Assembly (NCBI RefSeq): GCF_023544445.1
Contig: NZ_JALPVJ010000012.1
Span: 1-64,000, forward strand
Reading direction: 5' to 3'
From: Actinoplanes sp. M2I2
Lineage (GTDB): Bacteria > Actinomycetota > Actinomycetes > Mycobacteriales > Micromonosporaceae
DNA length: 64,000 nucleotides
In this document: positions 22,628 through 30,995 of the stretch, piece after piece
Layout: each line of letters starts with the position of its first letter
How positions within the stretch are numbered: position 1 is the first letter of the stretch
Translations under genes and position numbers: made by a program
The notes under the pieces: model-generated
Databases searched by the model: none
What the model saw: the letters and a program-made list of their open reading frames with translations, nothing else
Told to the model about the DNA's origin: nothing

Positions 22628-25155
22628 TGCTGCGCGCGACGCTGAAAAGCCTGCTGGCCCGCAAGCTGCGGCTGGTGCTGTCCGGGCTGGCGGTGGTGCT
22701 CGGGGTCATGTTCGTCGCCGGCGCGTTCGTCACCACCGACACGCTGGGGCGCACGTTCGACAACCTGTTCGCCGAGGGCTACGCGACGACCGACGTGGCC
22801 GTCAAGGCCAAGCCCAAGATCGCCGTGGCCGAGATGGACGGCGAGCAGGTCGACACGCCACTGCCGGCGTCGGTCGTGGCGACCGTCGGCCAGGTCCCGG
22901 GCGTGCGGGAGGCCATCGGCGTGGTCGCCACCGACGGCGCCCGGGTGATCGGCTCGGACGGCAAGGTGGTGACCAGCTTCGGTCCGCCGCGGATCGGTAT
23001 GAACTGGGTCGGCACCGACGACATCATGGAGATGCGCCAGGGCCGCGGGCCTGGCCAGGACACCGAGATTGCGGTCAACGAGGCGGTCGCGAAGGCCGCC
23101 GGGCTCAAGGTCGGCGACCGGGTGGGCGTGCTGACCCAGCTGCCGAAGGAGACGTTCACGCTGGTCGGGGTGTGGGGCTACACCGACGGCCGGGACAGCA
23201 TCGGCGGCGTGCAGGAGGTCGCCTTCACCGAACCGGTCGCGCAGCGCTCGATGCTGGGCCGGACCGGCGTCTTCAACCAGGTCACCGTGCGCGTCGACGA
23301 CGGCGCCGAGCCCGCCGACGTACGGGACCGGATCGCCGCCCAGGTCGGCGCGGGCTACGACGTCAAGACGGGTGAGCAGCTGGCCGCCGAGAGCTCGGCG
23401 CAGTTCAAGGAGGCGCTCGGCTTCTTCAACAACATCCTGCTGGGCTTCGCCGGCGTGGCTCTGTTCGTCGGCACGTTCCTGATCCTCAACACGTTCTCGA
23501 TCATCGTGGCCCAGCGGACCCGCGAGCTGGCGCTGATGCGCGCGCTCGGCGCCGGCCGCCGTCAGGTGATCAATTCCGTCCTGGTCGAGGCGCTCGTGAT
23601 CGGGCTGATCGCCGCGGTGCTCGGTCTGGGCGCCGGGGTCGGCGTGGGGGCGCTGCTGGTCACCCTGTTCGGCTCGATGAGCGGGGGGCTCGACCCGGCG
23701 CCGGTGGGCGTCCCGCTCGCCGCGATCCTCAGCTCGCTGATCGTCGGCGTGGTCGTCACCGTCGTCGCGGCCGTGCTGCCGGCGTTGCGCGCCGCCCGGA
23801 TCGCCCCCATCGCCGCGATGCAGGAGGTGTCCACCCCGGACCGGCCGCTGACCCGGGTCACCGTCACCGGCGCCGTGATCGGCGCGGCCGGCGCCACCAT
23901 GCTCGGGGTCGGTCTGTACGGGACGAGTTCGCTGTGGCTGATCCTCGGCGGCGTGCTGGTGACGTTCATCGGCGTCGCGCTGCTCACCCCGCTCATCTCC
24001 AAGCCGGTCGTGTCCGGGCTGGGCCGGCTGTTCTCGTGGTCGGTGCCGGGGCGGCTGGGCCGGCTCAACTCGGGGCGCAACCCCCGGCGTACGGCGATCA
24101 CCGCGGCCGCCCTGATGGTCGGCATCGCCCTGGTCACGGGGGTGACCGTGGTGATGGACTCGGCCAAGTCGAGCCTGGCCGCCCAGGCCGAGAGCACGGT
24201 CAAGGCCGAGATCGTGATCGGCGGCGAGCAGAACGGGCCGCGGCCACCGACCTTCGATCCGGCCGTGCTGGCCGAGACGGCCGCGGTGCCCGGAGTGCGG
24301 GCCGCCGCGGGCGTGTGGAACGACCAGGCGCTGATCGACGGCGAACGCACCTACGTCAACGCCACCGACAACCTCGCCCGGCTCGCCGAGGCGTACGGGT
24401 CGACGCCCTTGCCGGCTCTGCGGCCCGACCAGATGGCGGTGAGCACGCAGGAGGCGGCCGGCCACGGCTGGACGGTCGGCAGCGTGCTGACGGTGCAACT
24501 GGCCCGGGGCGCGGAACATCGCTACACGATCGCCGCGACCTACGACGAGGACGCCATGCCGGGCAGCTACCTGCTGCCGCCGGCCGCGACCCGGGAGTTC
24601 GGGCTGACCCAGCCGATCCTGGGCTTCGTGCGGCTCGCCGACGGCGCCACCGTGGCCCAGGTGCTGCCGCAGATCAAGGCGCTGGTGGCCGACAGCCCGG
24701 AGGTCAACGCCACCGACCGCAGCAGCTACATCAACCAGCAGGCGGGCGACTTCGACACCGTCATCACGATGGTGCAGGTGCTGCTCGGCCTGGCGATCCT
24801 CATCGCGGTGCTCGGCGTGGTCAACACGCTCGCGCTGTCGGTGCTGGAACGCACCCGCGAGCTGGGCCTGTTGCGGGCCGTCGGCCTGGGCCGCGCCCAG
24901 ACGATGCGCATGGTGACGGTCGAAGCCGTGGTGATCTCGGTCTTCGGCGCGCTGCTGGGCGTCGTCGTGGGCGCGGGCCTGGGCGCCGCGGTGGTGCGGG
25001 CCCTGGAGAGCGACGGCATCACCGATCTGGTGCTGCCGTGGGCGCAGATGGGCCTCTACCTCGGCCTGGCCGCCGTGGTCGGCGTCCTGGCCGCCGTGCT
25101 GCCTTCGATCAAGGCCGCCCGGCTCAACGTTCTGGCTGCAATAGCCCACGATTGA
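22627..25155 (+). CDS. FtsX-like ABC transporter permease
   Basis: An 842-residue permease with the duplicated actinobacterial layout: N-terminal helix (near 15-38), an extracytoplasmic MacB-type domain (about 45-255), three helices with the FtsX block (TFLILNTFSIIVAQRTRELALMRALGA, about 285-400), a middle pair of helices, a second extracytoplasmic domain (about 510-700) and three final helices with RTRELGLLRAVGLGRAQ. Such transporters export or extract lipids, lipoproteins or antibiotics, or transmit force. The 3' end overlaps the convergent HAD gene by 32 nt. Confidence 0.93.
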   Translation: MLRATLKSLLARKLRLVLSGLAVVLGVMFVAGAFVTTDTLGRTFDNLFAEGYATTDVAVKAKPKIAVAEMDGEQVDTPLPASVVATVGQVPGVREAIGVVATDGARVIGSDGKVVTSFGPPRIGMNWVGTDDIMEMRQGRGPGQDTEIAVNEAVAKAAGLKVGDRVGVLTQLPKETFTLVGVWGYTDGRDSIGGVQEVAFTEPVAQRSMLGRTGVFNQVTVRVDDGAEPADVRDRIAAQVGAGYDVKTGEQLAAESSAQFKEALGFFNNILLGFAGVALFVGTFLILNTFSIIVAQRTRELALMRALGAGRRQVINSVLVEALVIGLIAAVLGLGAGVGVGALLVTLFGSMSGGLDPAPVGVPLAAILSSLIVGVVVTVVAAVLPALRAARIAPIAAMQEVSTPDRPLTRVTVTGAVIGAAGATMLGVGLYGTSSLWLILGGVLVTFIGVALLTPLISKPVVSGLGRLFSWSVPGRLGRLNSGRNPRRTAITAAALMVGIALVTGVTVVMDSAKSSLAAQAESTVKAEIVIGGEQNGPRPPTFDPAVLAETAAVPGVRAAAGVWNDQALIDGERTYVNATDNLARLAEAYGSTPLPALRPDQMAVSTQEAAGHGWTVGSVLTVQLARGAEHRYTIAATYDEDAMPGSYLLPPAATREFGLTQPILGFVRLADGATVAQVLPQIKALVADSPEVNATDRSSYINQQAGDFDTVITMVQVLLGLAILIAVLGVVNTLALSVLERTRELGLLRAVGLGRAQTMRMVTVEAVVISVFGALLGVVVGAGLGAAVVRALESDGITDLVLPWAQMGLYLGLAAVVGVLAAVLPSIKAARLNVLAAIAHD

Positions 25156-25786
25156 CGAGCAGACCGGCCAGATATTCGGGGTCCACGCCCACCAGCGAGG
25201 TGCGGAGGTGGACCCCGTCGGTCGGCGGCAGCTCCAGCTCGGACGGGACCGCCAGCACGGCCGCGCCCGAGGCCAGGGCGCTGGACACGCCGGTCGGCGA
25301 GTCCTCGATCGCGACGCAGTCCTCGATGGCGACGCCGAGCAGCTTGGCCGCCGCCCGGTAGGGCTCGGGGTCGGGCTTGGGCATGGTGACCTCGTCGCCG
25401 CAGACGATGACGTCGAAGTTGTCCCGGCCGATCGTCTCGAGGGCGACGTCGACGAGCCGGCGGCCGGTCGAGGTGACCAGCGCCGTCGGCAGGCCGGCGA
25501 ACCGGACGGCGTGCAGCAGCGCCTGGGCGCCAGGCCGCCACACCAGCCCGTCGCCGAACAGCTCGAAGACGCGAGTGGTCAGCCACTCGACGTCGGGCGC
25601 CTCGGGGCGGTCGGGCTGACCCAGGTCGTCACGCAGGATCCGCATGCTGTTCGCCATGCTGCTGCCGATCATGGCGTGGCGGGCGGCCGGGGACAGCGTG
25701 CCCCCGGCCCGGGCGGCCAGCTCGTGCAGGGCGATCTCCCACACTTTCTCGCTGTCAACCAGCGTTCCGTCCATGTCGAAGAGCAC
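25124..25786 (-). CDS. HAD-superfamily phosphatase (beta-phosphoglucomutase-like)
   Basis: A 220-residue haloacid dehalogenase-like hydrolase. Motif I is FDMDGTLVDSE at the very N terminus, motif II VTSTG, motif III K in MPKPDPEPY and motif IV IEDSPTGVSSA. The helical cap between residues 15 and 80 fits subclass I phosphatases of the PGMB/GPH group. The GTG start at 25786 leaves no residues before the first strand. An in-frame CTG at 25810, with GGAGG six nt upstream, would add LNARRPAA and looks more natural, so a non-canonical start is likely. It overlaps the permease 3' end convergently. Confidence 0.88.
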   Translation of the reverse strand: MLFDMDGTLVDSEKVWEIALHELAARAGGTLSPAARHAMIGSSMANSMRILRDDLGQPDRPEAPDVEWLTTRVFELFGDGLVWRPGAQALLHAVRFAGLPTALVTSTGRRLVDVALETIGRDNFDVIVCGDEVTMPKPDPEPYRAAAKLLGVAIEDCVAIEDSPTGVSSALASGAAVLAVPSELELPPTDGVHLRTSLVGVDPEYLAGLLVNRGLLQPER

Positions 25787-25943
25787 CGCGGCCGGTCGTC
25801 GGGCGTTCAGGATGAGCCTCCATCGTCAAGGTGGGTGTCGCAGCCATTGTCCCCCGCGGGATCGGTACCGGGCCGCCGTTACCTCCATCACTGTCCCGGC
25901 CGGGGCGGGGCGGCGTACCTTCGGCGGCAGGAAGCCGACGTGA

Positions 25944-26696
25944 GTGAGGTCCCCGCTGAACCCCGAAGCCGTCACCCTCAACACGCCGCGCCCGCTACGG
26001 CGGTCCCTGCTCGGGCAACGCTGGGCCGACCTGGCCTTCCTGCACTGGCCGGTCGATCCCGCGCTGGTCGCGCCGCTGCTGCCGGTCGGCACGACGCCGG
26101 ACACCCTCGACGGTCTCACCTACGTCGGGCTGATCGGCTTCCGCATGGAGGGCGTCGGCTTCCTGGGCGGTCCGGGCGTGCCCTACCTGGGCACGTTCGC
26201 CGAGACCAACGTGCGGCTCTACAGCGTCGACGAGCAGGGCCGCCGCGGCGTCGTGTTCCGCTCGCTGGAGGCCGAGCGCCTCATCCCGGTGATCGCCGCA
26301 CGGTTGTCGCTGCGCCTGCCGTACATGTGGGCGCGCATGCGGATCACCCGGGCCGGTGACGTCCTGACGTACACGTCGCGCCGTCGCTGGCCCGGCCCGC
26401 GCACCGCGACGAGCGAGCTGTCGATCCGGGTGGGCGGCCCGGTGGACGAGCCGACGCCGCTCGAGCAGTTCGTCACCGCCCGCTGGGGCCTGCACACCTC
26501 GGCGTGGGGCGGCACGCGCCATCTCGCCAACGAGCACCCGAGCTGGCCGTTGCGACGCGCCGAGCTGCTGTCGCTCTCCGACACCCTGATCGGCGCGGCC
26601 GGTCTCCCCCAGCCGTCCGATCCCCCGGTGAGCGTCCTGTACTCGCCGGGCGTCGCGGTGGGGTTCGGCCGGACCCACATATTGGCCCCCACCTAG
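25944..26696 (+). CDS. DUF2071 (YqjF family) protein
   Basis: A 250-residue protein with the DUF2071 landmarks: GQRWADLAFLHWPVDPALVAPLLP, LTYVGLIGFRMEGV, FAETNVRLY, VVFRSLEAER and FVTARWGLHT. The family is widespread in actinobacteria and Bacillus (YqjF), and structures resemble acetoacetate decarboxylase-like folds, but no activity is established. The GTG start at 25944 is a weak call; several alternative starts lie within 10 codons. Its TAG stop is immediately followed by the BLUF promoter. Confidence 0.82.
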   Translation: MRSPLNPEAVTLNTPRPLRRSLLGQRWADLAFLHWPVDPALVAPLLPVGTTPDTLDGLTYVGLIGFRMEGVGFLGGPGVPYLGTFAETNVRLYSVDEQGRRGVVFRSLEAERLIPVIAARLSLRLPYMWARMRITRAGDVLTYTSRRRWPGPRTATSELSIRVGGPVDEPTPLEQFVTARWGLHTSAWGGTRHLANEHPSWPLRRAELLSLSDTLIGAAGLPQPSDPPVSVLYSPGVAVGFGRTHILAPT

Positions 26697-26700
26697 CCTC

Positions 26701-26706
26701 TAGCCT
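26701..26706 (+). promoter_or_regulatory. -10 element of the BLUF gene, leaderless type
   Basis: TAGCCT lies 6 nt before the ATG at 26713. The sequence CTAGCCTCTAGCCT repeats the element, and the first copy overlaps the stop codon of the DUF2071 gene. Confidence 0.5.
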
Positions 26707-26712
26707 GGGGAA

Positions 26713-27132
26713 ATGAGCGTCACGCAGCTGATCTACCGCAGCCGCAAGAACAGCCTGCCACCGAACGGGATCTTCGAGATCCGTGACGAGGCCCGGCGCA
26801 AGAACGTGGATCGCGACATCACCGGCGTGCTGCTGTTCAACCGCGACTACTTCCTGCAGTGCCTGGAGGGCGACGCGGAGAAGATCACCCGGACGTTCCG
26901 GACGATCAGCGACGACCCCCGGCACCGCGAGATCGCGCTGATCGCGGTGCACGACGTGCCCGAGCGAACCTTCCCGGACTGGTCGATGGGCCTGGTCGAC
27001 AGCACCTCGCCGGAGCTCAAGGTCGCCCTGCGCGACGTGCTGCCCGGGTTCGAGTTCACCCCGGCCGCGCTGAACGCCGAGACGGCCACCACCCTGATGC
27101 GGCGGATGCGCGATCTGCGACGCGCCTACTGA
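26713..27132 (+). CDS. Short BLUF-domain blue-light photoreceptor
   Basis: A 139-residue stand-alone BLUF protein that binds FAD and senses blue light. The photocycle residues are visible: Y8 (LIYRS), N31 (RRKNVDRDITG), Q49 (DYFLQCLEG), W90 and M92 (DWSMGLVD). They match the Tyr/Asn/Gln/Trp/Met set of Slr1694/AppA-type sensors at almost identical numbering. The C-terminal 40 residues are two helices (TTLMRRMRDLRRAY) that in other short BLUFs mediate oligomerisation and output. No effector domain is fused, so it must signal through a partner; none is obvious in the adjacent genes. Confidence 0.93.
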   Translation: MSVTQLIYRSRKNSLPPNGIFEIRDEARRKNVDRDITGVLLFNRDYFLQCLEGDAEKITRTFRTISDDPRHREIALIAVHDVPERTFPDWSMGLVDSTSPELKVALRDVLPGFEFTPAALNAETATTLMRRMRDLRRAY

Positions 27133-27149
27133 ACCGTGCTCGGCTGCCC

Positions 27150-27632
27150 TCAGGGGATCAGGGCGGCGGTGTACTGGTCGGCCACGCCGGCCGGGTCGGC
27201 GAGCTCGGGGCCGGCCGCGGTGAGGCCGAAGTCGACCACGTCGGCGCCGAGCTCGCGCAGCAGCCGGGCCAGGAACGCCTCGGCCGTGTCGGCCTGCGAC
27301 TGCACCTCGGCGGTGACCACCGGCACGGCCAGCACGCCGGCCAGCGCGTTGGCCGGCAGCTGGTCGAGCAGCACCTTGAGCGCGCCCGAGAAGGTGCCGC
27401 GATAGGTCGGGGTCGCGACGATCAGCACCGCGGCGTCCTGCACCTCCAGCAGGGCCGCCCCGGTGGCGCCGTCGGCCGGGGTGAGCAGGCCGGGGCCGAG
27501 CTCGGCGACGTCGACGGTGACGAACGCCGCGTCGCCGCGGCTCCGCGCTATCCGCTCCCCCAGGGCCGCGGCCAGCCGCAGGGTTCGCGACCCGGGGCTC
27601 GGGTGACCGGAGACGACAACCACGTCCGGCAT
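27150..27632 (-). CDS. NADPH-dependent FMN reductase (SsuE-like flavodoxin fold)
   Basis: A 160-residue reductase. The phosphate-binding loop for FMN is SGHPSPGSRT (8-17) and the second flavin motif is ATPTYRGTFSGALKVLLDQLP (73-93). It probably supplies reduced flavin to a monooxygenase or reduces quinones. A strong ribosome-binding site GAGGAGG precedes the ATG. It is only 17 nt from the convergent BLUF gene, so shared 3' regulation is possible. Confidence 0.88.
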   Translation of the reverse strand: MPDVVVVSGHPSPGSRTLRLAAALGERIARSRGDAAFVTVDVAELGPGLLTPADGATGAALLEVQDAAVLIVATPTYRGTFSGALKVLLDQLPANALAGVLAVPVVTAEVQSQADTAEAFLARLLRELGADVVDFGLTAAGPELADPAGVADQYTAALIP

Positions 27633-27715
27633 AGGGCGCCTCCTCAGAGCAATCGTCTCCCGTCATCATCGGGCGCAGCCTCGAAGATTGCCATACGTCG
27701 AACGATTGACTACTT

Positions 27716-28690
27716 TCAGCTACCGTTGAGGACAACGACCTTCCCGCTGACGCGGTTCTCCTCGATGTCGCGGTGGGCGTCGCGGATCCGGTCGAACGGG
27801 TACACCGTCACCGGGCCCAGCTTGAGCGTGCCGGCGGCCAGGCGGTCGAGCGCGTCCTGCAGGACGTGTTGCGGCAGGTCGGCCGCGTCTCCGCTGTACG
27901 CGGTGAGGCGTACACCGGTGGGCAGATAGTCGATGGGGTAGAAGTCGGGGATCGTCCACTGGTCGGAGAGCATCCCGGCGAAGCAGACCGTGCCGTGCAC
28001 GCGGGTCGCGGCCAGCGTGTCGCGCAGCGTCGGCGTGCCGACGAGTTCCAGGGCGGCGTCGACCCCGGCCGGCACGACCGCGCGCACCCGGGCGGCGACC
28101 GCGCCGTCGTCGAGGACCGGGTGGTCGACGCCGTTGGCCGCGAGCCCGGCCAGGCGGTCGGGCCGGCGGGTGGTGGCCAGCACGGTGGCGCCCAGGTCAC
28201 GGGCCAGGGCGGCGGTGGCGTAGCCCAGGGCCGAGGTGCCGCCCCGGATGAGCAGCGTCTGCCCGGCGCGCAGGTCGAGGCCGGCGGTCAGGGTCCCGTA
28301 CGCGGTCTGGAGGGTCTCGGGAACGCCGCCGATCACCTGCCACGGCAGGCCGGAGCGGAACGGGACCACCTGCGAGCGCGGCACCACGGTGTAGTCGGCG
28401 TAGCCACCGTCGAAGGTGCGGCCCATCCCGCCCATCATCGCGGCGACCTGCTGTCCCGGGACGAGGTCGGTGCCCGGCGCGGCATCGACGACGCCGACCG
28501 CCTCGATGCCGGGCACGACCGGCAGGACGGCGCCGTCGGCGTACCCGAGGCGCAGGTGAAGCTCGGAACGGTTCAGGCCGAACGCCCTGACCCGGATGCG
28601 CACCTGGCCCGGACCCGGGGACGGCAGGGGCAGGTCACGGATCTGGAGGTTCTCGACGGGGCCGGGCTCGGTAAGGACGATCGCTCTCAT
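27716..28690 (-). CDS. NADPH:quinone reductase-like medium-chain dehydrogenase
   Basis: A 324-residue zinc-independent MDR-family oxidoreductase. The N-terminal GroES-like domain has FGLNRSELHLRLG and GIEAVGVV; the nucleotide-binding segment is LLIRGGTSALGYATAALARDLGATV with the GxxxxG variation typical of quinone reductases. The zinc ligands of alcohol dehydrogenases are absent. It is divergent from a MarR gene, and the 55-nt gap contains two palindromic sites, so it is probably the target of that repressor and may detoxify quinones or electrophiles. Confidence 0.88.
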   Translation of the reverse strand: MRAIVLTEPGPVENLQIRDLPLPSPGPGQVRIRVRAFGLNRSELHLRLGYADGAVLPVVPGIEAVGVVDAAPGTDLVPGQQVAAMMGGMGRTFDGGYADYTVVPRSQVVPFRSGLPWQVIGGVPETLQTAYGTLTAGLDLRAGQTLLIRGGTSALGYATAALARDLGATVLATTRRPDRLAGLAANGVDHPVLDDGAVAARVRAVVPAGVDAALELVGTPTLRDTLAATRVHGTVCFAGMLSDQWTIPDFYPIDYLPTGVRLTAYSGDAADLPQHVLQDALDRLAAGTLKLGPVTVYPFDRIRDAHRDIEENRVSGKVVVLNGS

Positions 28691-28705
28691 GCCCCGGGAA
28701 ACAAC

Positions 28706-28739
28706 ATTCCATGGAATCTAATTCCACGGAAGGTAAATT
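28706..28739. promoter_or_regulatory. Twin palindromic operators and MarR promoter
   Basis: ATTCCATGGAAT (28706-28717) is a perfect 12-bp palindrome, and the related ATTCCACGGAAG follows at 28721-28732, 15 bp apart. They overlap the -35 and spacer of the MarR promoter, whose -10 TAAATT (28734-28739) lies 6 nt before the GTG start. A MarR dimer bound here could repress both divergent genes. Confidence 0.65.
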
Positions 28740-28745
28740 GGTCCC

Positions 28746-29186
28746 GTGACGCGACGGGTGCACTGGCTGAACGATCTGATCCGGCTCGAGATCCTGCTCT
28801 GGGACCACGTCGACGCCCGCCTCAAGCGGGAGCACGACCTGCCGCTCGCGTTCTTCGAGGCGCTGCTGGCGCTGGCCGGCGGGGACACGCTGCGGGTCGG
28901 CGACCTCGCCCGGGGGCTGCGCATCACCGTCGGTGGAGCCAGCAAACTGGCCGATCGTGTCCGCGCGGCCGGCCTGATCGAACGTACCGCCGACCCGGCC
29001 GACCGGCGGGCCAGCCTGATCACCCTGACGGCCGAGGGCCGCGCCCGCCTGGCCGCCGCCACGGTCACCTATGACGCCGCCGTGGCCGAAAGACTCGACG
29101 GAGTCCTCAACGACGCCGAGCAGCGGTCGATGCACGACATGGTCCGCCGGCTCCTCGCAGACAGCGCACAGCGATCGCACAGCTGA
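28746..29186 (+). CDS. MarR-family transcriptional regulator
   Basis: A 146-residue winged-helix regulator. The recognition region is LRVGDLARGLRITVGGASKLADRV, followed by the wing ADPADRRASLITLTAEGR, typical of MarR proteins that respond to phenolic or oxidising ligands. It starts with a GTG and has no Shine-Dalgarno, with the -10 element 6 nt upstream (leaderless). Its divergent neighbour is the quinone reductase-like gene, and the intergenic palindromes are the likely binding sites. Confidence 0.9.
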   Translation: MTRRVHWLNDLIRLEILLWDHVDARLKREHDLPLAFFEALLALAGGDTLRVGDLARGLRITVGGASKLADRVRAAGLIERTADPADRRASLITLTAEGRARLAAATVTYDAAVAERLDGVLNDAEQRSMHDMVRRLLADSAQRSHS

Positions 29187-29233
29187 GCGACGCACAGTAG
29201 AGGGGTCGTTCCTTCGGGTACTGGAGGTATCCC

Positions 29234-29503
29234 TTGATCCTGGCCCTCGTGGACCTGGTTCTCCTGCTCGTGCAGCTGTTGCTGGTCGCCCGGGCCCTGC
29301 TCGACTGGAGCACCGTGCTGGCCGGGCCCGCCCAGGCCGGCGGCTTCCGGTCGAAGCTGATGTCCGGCGTCTACACCGTCACGGAGCCGATCCTCGCCCC
29401 CGTACGCCGGGTCGTCCCGCCGCTGCGCATCGGCGGCGCGGCGATCGATCTGGCCTTCCTCATCGTCTTCTTCGCCATCGTGGTGCTGCGGGCCATCATC
29501 TGA
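29234..29503 (+). CDS. YggT family membrane protein
   Basis: An 89-residue protein with two transmembrane helices (ALVDLVLLLVQLLLVARAL and LAFLIVFFAIVVLRAI) around the conserved TEPILAPVRRVVPPLRIGG segment of the YggT family. The start is a TTG with GGAGG six nt upstream. In other actinobacteria a YggT protein accompanies cell-division genes; here it stands apart from them. In other bacteria the family is associated with osmotic or ion homeostasis. Confidence 0.88.
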   Translation: MILALVDLVLLLVQLLLVARALLDWSTVLAGPAQAGGFRSKLMSGVYTVTEPILAPVRRVVPPLRIGGAAIDLAFLIVFFAIVVLRAII

Positions 29504-29518
29504 GCCGGGCCACCCCCG

Positions 29519-30259
29519 TCAGCGGTGCCGCACCCACAGGTTCTCCTCGACGTAGACCCCGCGGTCCTGCTCCACGTCGACGTGCACGAGGTTGAGCGCG
29601 CCCGGCACGACGTAGTCGCGGGTCACCGGGAACAGCATCCCGGTCCACTGCTCCCACTCGGCCACGGTCCCGGCGATCACCATCGAGCGCCGGGCCGGGC
29701 CGAGCACGGTCGCACCCATGCGCTGGTGGGTCCGGATCCACGGGTCGATCGACAGCCCGTCGGGCCGGGCCCACGTCGCGTACTCGGCCATCGGGACGGT
29801 CGGGTAACGGTCCTTCCACGTCGGCCGCAGGGGGGCCACGACGTGCGCCAGCCCGTCGGCGCCGGCCCGCTGCTCGAGCTCCTCGAGGACGGCGCCGGCC
29901 AGCCCGCGCCGGTCGTGAGCCGCCCCCACCGCCGCCGCCATGAAGCACAGCGTGGTCGGCGGCAGGCCGACCTCGTGCCCCTCGACCGCCCGGACCAGAG
30001 CGTCGTCGTACCCGCCCGGCAGGTCGTCGAACGAGCCGTCCCAGGCGATCGGCACACCCCAGCCACCGGCCAGCACCGCGCCCTCGTCGTCGAGCGCGAC
30101 CACGTCGAAGCGCCCGAACCAGCGCTGCGCCCGGGGCAGATACCGCTTGGGGACGTGGTCGTGAAAGATGAACTCCGGCCAGCGTTCGCGGAAGACCTCG
30201 GCCGCCCGCTCGTCGAGGTCGGGCCGCTCGGCGCGGGTGACGATCTGCACACCGCGCAC
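29519..30259 (-). CDS. GNAT-like N-acetyltransferase family protein
   Basis: A 246-residue protein with a degenerate GNAT core: TLCFMAAAVGAAHDRRGLAGAVLEEL contains a strand followed by the acetyl-CoA pyrophosphate loop (RRGLAG). The N terminus (RWPEFIFHD) and C terminus (ALNLVHVDVEQDRGVYVEENL) are family-specific extensions seen in actinobacterial homologues. The substrate is unknown. It starts upstream of the SDR gene in the convergent arrangement with YggT and is probably monocistronic. Confidence 0.6.
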   Translation of the reverse strand: MRGVQIVTRAERPDLDERAAEVFRERWPEFIFHDHVPKRYLPRAQRWFGRFDVVALDDEGAVLAGGWGVPIAWDGSFDDLPGGYDDALVRAVEGHEVGLPPTTLCFMAAAVGAAHDRRGLAGAVLEELEQRAGADGLAHVVAPLRPTWKDRYPTVPMAEYATWARPDGLSIDPWIRTHQRMGATVLGPARRSMVIAGTVAEWEQWTGMLFPVTRDYVVPGALNLVHVDVEQDRGVYVEENLWVRHR

Positions 30260-30266
30260 GATAGCG

Positions 30267-30986
30267 TCACACCATCAGACCGCCGGTGGCCCGGATGTGC
30301 TGGCCGGTCACCCAACCGCCTTGCGGCGAGGCCAGGAAGCCGACCACGGCGGCCACGTCGGCGGGCCGGCCGAGCCGGCCCAGGGCGGTCATCGCGGCCA
30401 CGCCGGCCAGCGCCTCCGGCGGGTTGGCCGAGCGCAGCAGATCGGTGTCGGTCGCACCCGGCAGCACCGAGTTGACCGTGATGCCGCGCGGGCCCAGCTC
30501 CCGCGCGGCGACGGCGGTGATCTGTTCCAGGGCCGCCTTGCTGGCGCAGTACAGGGCCAGGCCGGCCGCCTGCGTGACCGTGTTGAGCGTGGAGATGTTG
30601 ACGATGCGGCCGCCGTCGCGCAGCAACGGCGCCGCCGCGCGGATCGCGAACAGCGGGAACTTCGTGTTGATCGTGAAGACGCGGTCGAACTCCTCCGGGG
30701 TGAGGTCCCCGATCAGCGCCGCGGCGGCCGTCCCGGCGTTGTTGACCAGGATGTCGAAGCCGTCCCGGACGGGCTCGAGCATCGCGGCCAGGTCGCCCAG
30801 GTCCTCCTGATCGGCGCGGACGGCGACGGCGCCGGGAGTGCCTTCGACGACCTTCGCGGCGGCCGCGGCGTCCTGCCGGTAGGTGAAGACGACCCGGGCG
30901 CCCGCGCCCGCGAGTTCCTCGACGACGGCCCGCCCGATGCCGCGCGAGCCTCCGGTCACCAGCGCGGTCTTTCCCGTCAGCGTCAT
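30267..30986 (-). CDS. Short-chain dehydrogenase/reductase
   Basis: A 239-residue classical SDR. The cofactor site is TGGSRGIGRA (11-20), followed by NNAGT, the catalytic serine in IVNISTLNT, and YCASK for the Tyr/Lys pair. The C terminus GGWVTGQHIRATGGLMV is typical of 3-oxoacyl-ACP-reductase-like members. Its start lies 9 nt after the stop of an AraC-family gene on the same strand, so the regulator and enzyme form an operon. The substrate is not evident. Confidence 0.92.
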   Translation of the reverse strand: MTLTGKTALVTGGSRGIGRAVVEELAGAGARVVFTYRQDAAAAAKVVEGTPGAVAVRADQEDLGDLAAMLEPVRDGFDILVNNAGTAAAALIGDLTPEEFDRVFTINTKFPLFAIRAAAPLLRDGGRIVNISTLNTVTQAAGLALYCASKAALEQITAVAARELGPRGITVNSVLPGATDTDLLRSANPPEALAGVAAMTALGRLGRPADVAAVVGFLASPQGGWVTGQHIRATGGLMV

Positions 30987-30995
30987 GCCCGCACG

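Noticed and set aside
22516..25149. A very long open frame (877 codons) antisense to the ABC permease
   Set aside because: The high third-position GC of the permease creates a stop-free antisense frame. The translation is Gly/Arg/His/Asp-rich filler without domains, and the sense strand encodes a clear FtsX permease.
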